A stretch of DNA of 5,664 nt from Syntrophomonadaceae bacterium (lineage in GTDB: Bacteria; Bacillota; Dethiobacteria; DTU022). The position numbers and the translations under genes are program-made. Below, in pieces: positions 3,574-5,664 of this stretch; the stretch's first letter is position 1; the number at the start of each line of letters is the position of its first letter. The stretch covers positions 1 through 5,664 of the forward strand of contig SKZS01000175.1 of NCBI GenBank assembly GCA_007127255.1, in the 5' to 3' direction. Under the pieces are notes generated by a model that searched no databases, had not been told where the DNA came from, and was given only the letters and a program-made list of their open reading frames with translations.

Positions 3574-5664
3574 TCAGTCCAGCAGTTCTACCTGACCGGT
3601 CTCACCGTTAACCCGTACTTTTTGGCCATCTCTGATAAGGCTGGTTGCTTCTCCTACACCGACAACGGCTGGCACTCCATATTCCCTGGCTACAACCGCT
3701 CCGTGCGATATGGGTCCTCCGGTTTCCATAACTATCGCTCCCAGATTGAGGAATAGCGGGGTCCAGGCCGGGTTTGTTCCCCTGGTTATCAATACATCGC
3801 CTTTTTCAATTTTTTTACTCTCATCCGGCGAGGAGAGCACCCTGGCTATTCCTTCATAGACTCCTGCAGATACCGTGGTGCCCGAAAGGGCGCCATCTAC
3901 TTCTTCTGCAATCGCATAAATGCTCTCTCCTGTACTGCTCAGCAGGCGCGGCGCATTCAAATTCATATTCAAGTTGTAAGCTTCTTTATTAGCGCTAACT
4001 TTATCCTGCAGTTTTTCATTTCCATAAAGATCCCTGTATTCGAGGAAGAAAACATCCATCGGATCATCAATCATACCCATGGCTTTCAATTCTTCTCCAA
4101 CATCAATTAACAATCTGCGCGCCATATGGTAAATCCTGGTCATGCAGAACTTCGATTCTTCCCTTAAGCCAAAGATTTCCCGGTAGTTCCTAAGCAGCTT
4201 TTCCACTTTAACTGCCAGCCTTTTCTTGCCGGCATTTTCAAGATTCTTGCTAATCCTTCTTATGGCTTTTTCCGCTAATTCGGCACCCTGGTAAAAATTC
4301 TCCAGTCCCTGCTCAAAGCTATTGTTGTCAATATAGGATTTGATCAGGTTAAGCACGTACTCGGGTTCTTCATCCCATCTGGGAATTCCGATGTCAACCT
4401 CTACATTAGATCGGTGACCATACTTTTCAAAGAACCTGCGTACTTCCTCCTGTTCCATTGTTGGTTCTTCACCCCGCGCAGCCAGGCTTTTCGCTGCTTT
4501 CATCATATGCATACCCATTTCGGTGGTCGAGTTATATGGAAGTGACTTTTCAACCAACCTGAAATCATCAACGCTATCAAGATAGGGTGCAGCCATCTTC
4601 TCCGCTTTCACTACATTTTCAAATGATGGAGCGATCAGGGAAAGCGAAACCCAGCTTGAACTAACAAAGTTAGTTACTTGCGCTTCGATATAATCAAGTT
4701 TTTCATGGACTGTATCAAGCTTTTCAGCCCCTTCGTAAGCTTCCCGAGCAAGCCTGTCCCACTCCCTGATTGCTTTTTCTCTCGCCTTAAGAGGGGACCT
4801 GGATCCATGGGCCATGGCTTTAACCATTGGACCGAACAGCTTGATAAAGGCAGGTATGTTTTTTAATATAAATGGCACAATAGGACTTTTTTTGGCAGTA
4901 ATCTCTTCCCTGTTTTTAGCAAGCCACTGCAGGAGAGCCTTTGCGCTTAGAGGATCCTGGTCGGAAAAATAGTCATTGATGATCATTTTTTCCCACCACT
5001 TTTCTTTCCTGAGCAGCTCTGTATAGTCCATGAAGACCCGTCCGCCAACTGTCTGACACCACCATATATCCTTTTCTTCATTTACTTCCTTTTTGAATGC
5101 CTTCGCAGGAGCTACAATACTCTTTATAAAGAAATGAGCGCCCAGCGTGGTTAAAGGCTCCTGCATACCCTGGGATAACAGGCTCATGTTAGTATGAATT
5201 CTTAGGTCACCTTTTCCATCAACCTTTTCAGGAAGAGGGTAGAGAGAAGTGATCGGGCGAGTCTGGACCAGGAAGAACTTACCGTCACGGTAGGCCCACT
5301 CTATATCCTGGGGAGAACCAAAGTATTCTTCAACCTTGTTTCCGAGGTCAAGTAAGCTACCGACTTCTTTTCTGTTCAGGGTAATCTCTTTCCTTTTATC
5401 TTCCGGCACTGCCACAAACTCAATCCCCTTATTTTTCCTGACTGTCATTACTTCCTTTTTGTTAACAGTTTCCTCCAAAACTGTTCCTTCATTTTTATCA
5501 AGGATCCACTGGTCCGGGGTAACCTCCCCGCCGACGATTGCTTCGCCAAGGCCCCATGATGAATTTAAGAGCATCTGGTCGCGCCTGCCATTTACCGGGT
5601 TAGCCGTGAAAAGAATACCCGACTTTTCAGCATTGATCATCTCCTGGACGACAACACCATGAGC
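3574..5664 (-). CDS. Rifampicin-phosphotransferase-like / PEP-synthase-related protein, 5' end outside the window
   Basis: The frame is open to the window edge; 696 residues are visible and roughly 170 are probably missing, going by the family's usual length near 870. Numbered from the first visible codon, residues 1-139 are the C-terminal part of the ATP-grasp domain (GILFTANPVNGRRDQM, SSWGLGEAIVGGEVTPDQW, QDIEWA with E122, VQTRPIT with Q134 and R136). About 157-600 is a largely helical middle domain with the family signatures EKYGHRSNVEVD and PRWDEEPEYVL. About 604-696 is the phosphohistidine swivel domain, GGPISHGAVVAREYGVP, with catalytic H654. The swivel domain is last and no TIM barrel follows, so this is not a true PEP synthase. 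The order matches rifampicin phosphotransferase, which uses ATP and a phospho-His to phosphorylate the drug, releasing AMP and Pi. The true substrate may differ. An MFS exporter gene follows on the same strand. An ATG at 5640 lies inside the ATP-grasp domain and is not the start. Confidence 0.85.
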   Translation of the reverse strand, partial: AHGVVVQEMINAEKSGILFTANPVNGRRDQMLLNSSWGLGEAIVGGEVTPDQWILDKNEGTVLEETVNKKEVMTVRKNKGIEFVAVPEDKRKEITLNRKEVGSLLDLGNKVEEYFGSPQDIEWAYRDGKFFLVQTRPITSLYPLPEKVDGKGDLRIHTNMSLLSQGMQEPLTTLGAHFFIKSIVAPAKAFKKEVNEEKDIWWCQTVGGRVFMDYTELLRKEKWWEKMIINDYFSDQDPLSAKALLQWLAKNREEITAKKSPIVPFILKNIPAFIKLFGPMVKAMAHGSRSPLKAREKAIREWDRLAREAYEGAEKLDTVHEKLDYIEAQVTNFVSSSWVSLSLIAPSFENVVKAEKMAAPYLDSVDDFRLVEKSLPYNSTTEMGMHMMKAAKSLAARGEEPTMEQEEVRRFFEKYGHRSNVEVDIGIPRWDEEPEYVLNLIKSYIDNNSFEQGLENFYQGAELAEKAIRRISKNLENAGKKRLAVKVEKLLRNYREIFGLREESKFCMTRIYHMARRLLIDVGEELKAMGMIDDPMDVFFLEYRDLYGNEKLQDKVSANKEAYNLNMNLNAPRLLSSTGESIYAIAEEVDGALSGTTVSAGVYEGIARVLSSPDESKKIEKGDVLITRGTNPAWTPLFLNLGAIVMETGGPISHGAVVAREYGVPAVVGVGEATSLIRDGQKVRVNGETGQVELLD

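Noticed and set aside
5638..5640. ATG at 5640 as the true start of the phosphotransferase
   Set aside because: The eight codons before it (AHGVVVQE) continue the conserved ATP-grasp motif, so the gene runs past the window edge.
5336..5662. 108-codon plus-strand frame at the right edge
   Set aside because: It lies wholly opposite the conserved ATP-grasp coding sequence, so it is a shadow.

Overview
The window holds four genes, all on the minus strand, so they read from right to left. The organism is most likely a member of the Bacillota (Firmicutes), probably a clostridial or related anaerobe. This rests on purine-rich Shine-Dalgarno sequences, AT-leaning intergenic DNA, a probable TTG start, a Gram-positive style lipoprotein and a rifampicin-phosphotransferase-like protein. 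The placement is an inference; nothing here fixes a genus.

In transcription order the window shows: (1) 5664-3574, a 5'-truncated gene for a large phosphotransferase with the domain order of rifampicin phosphotransferase, not of PEP synthase; (2) 3457-2246, a 12-TM DHA1-type MFS exporter; (3) 1971-1537, a small lipoprotein of unknown function; (4) 1389-169, a cytoplasmic M28-family zinc peptidase with an inserted PA-like region. A strong intrinsic terminator at 72-41 closes the set. I see no U-tract terminator on the minus strand between the genes, so read-through from one to the next is possible. The gaps (116, 274 and 147 nt) are nevertheless long enough for internal promoters.

The intergenic DNA carries the least ordinary signals. 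Between genes 1 and 2 lies a perfect 10-bp GC-rich hairpin whose U-tract is on the plus strand, the wrong side for the flanking genes. Between genes 2 and 3 a perfect TTGACA faces the plus strand, overlapping a TTGTCA that faces the minus strand. Together these suggest, but do not prove, a plus-strand antisense transcript covering the whole MFS gene. The gap before the peptidase holds a 21-bp near-perfect palindrome just upstream of its ribosome binding site, and a strong unassigned Shine-Dalgarno sequence.

Functionally, genes 1 and 2 could form a detoxification pair (modification of a compound plus efflux). Genes 3 and 4 look unrelated to that. The leftmost 168 bases hold only the peptidase 3' untranslated region, the terminator and 40 bases with no recognisable gene. 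I found no transposase, CRISPR array, tRNA, rRNA or clearly new multi-gene system.
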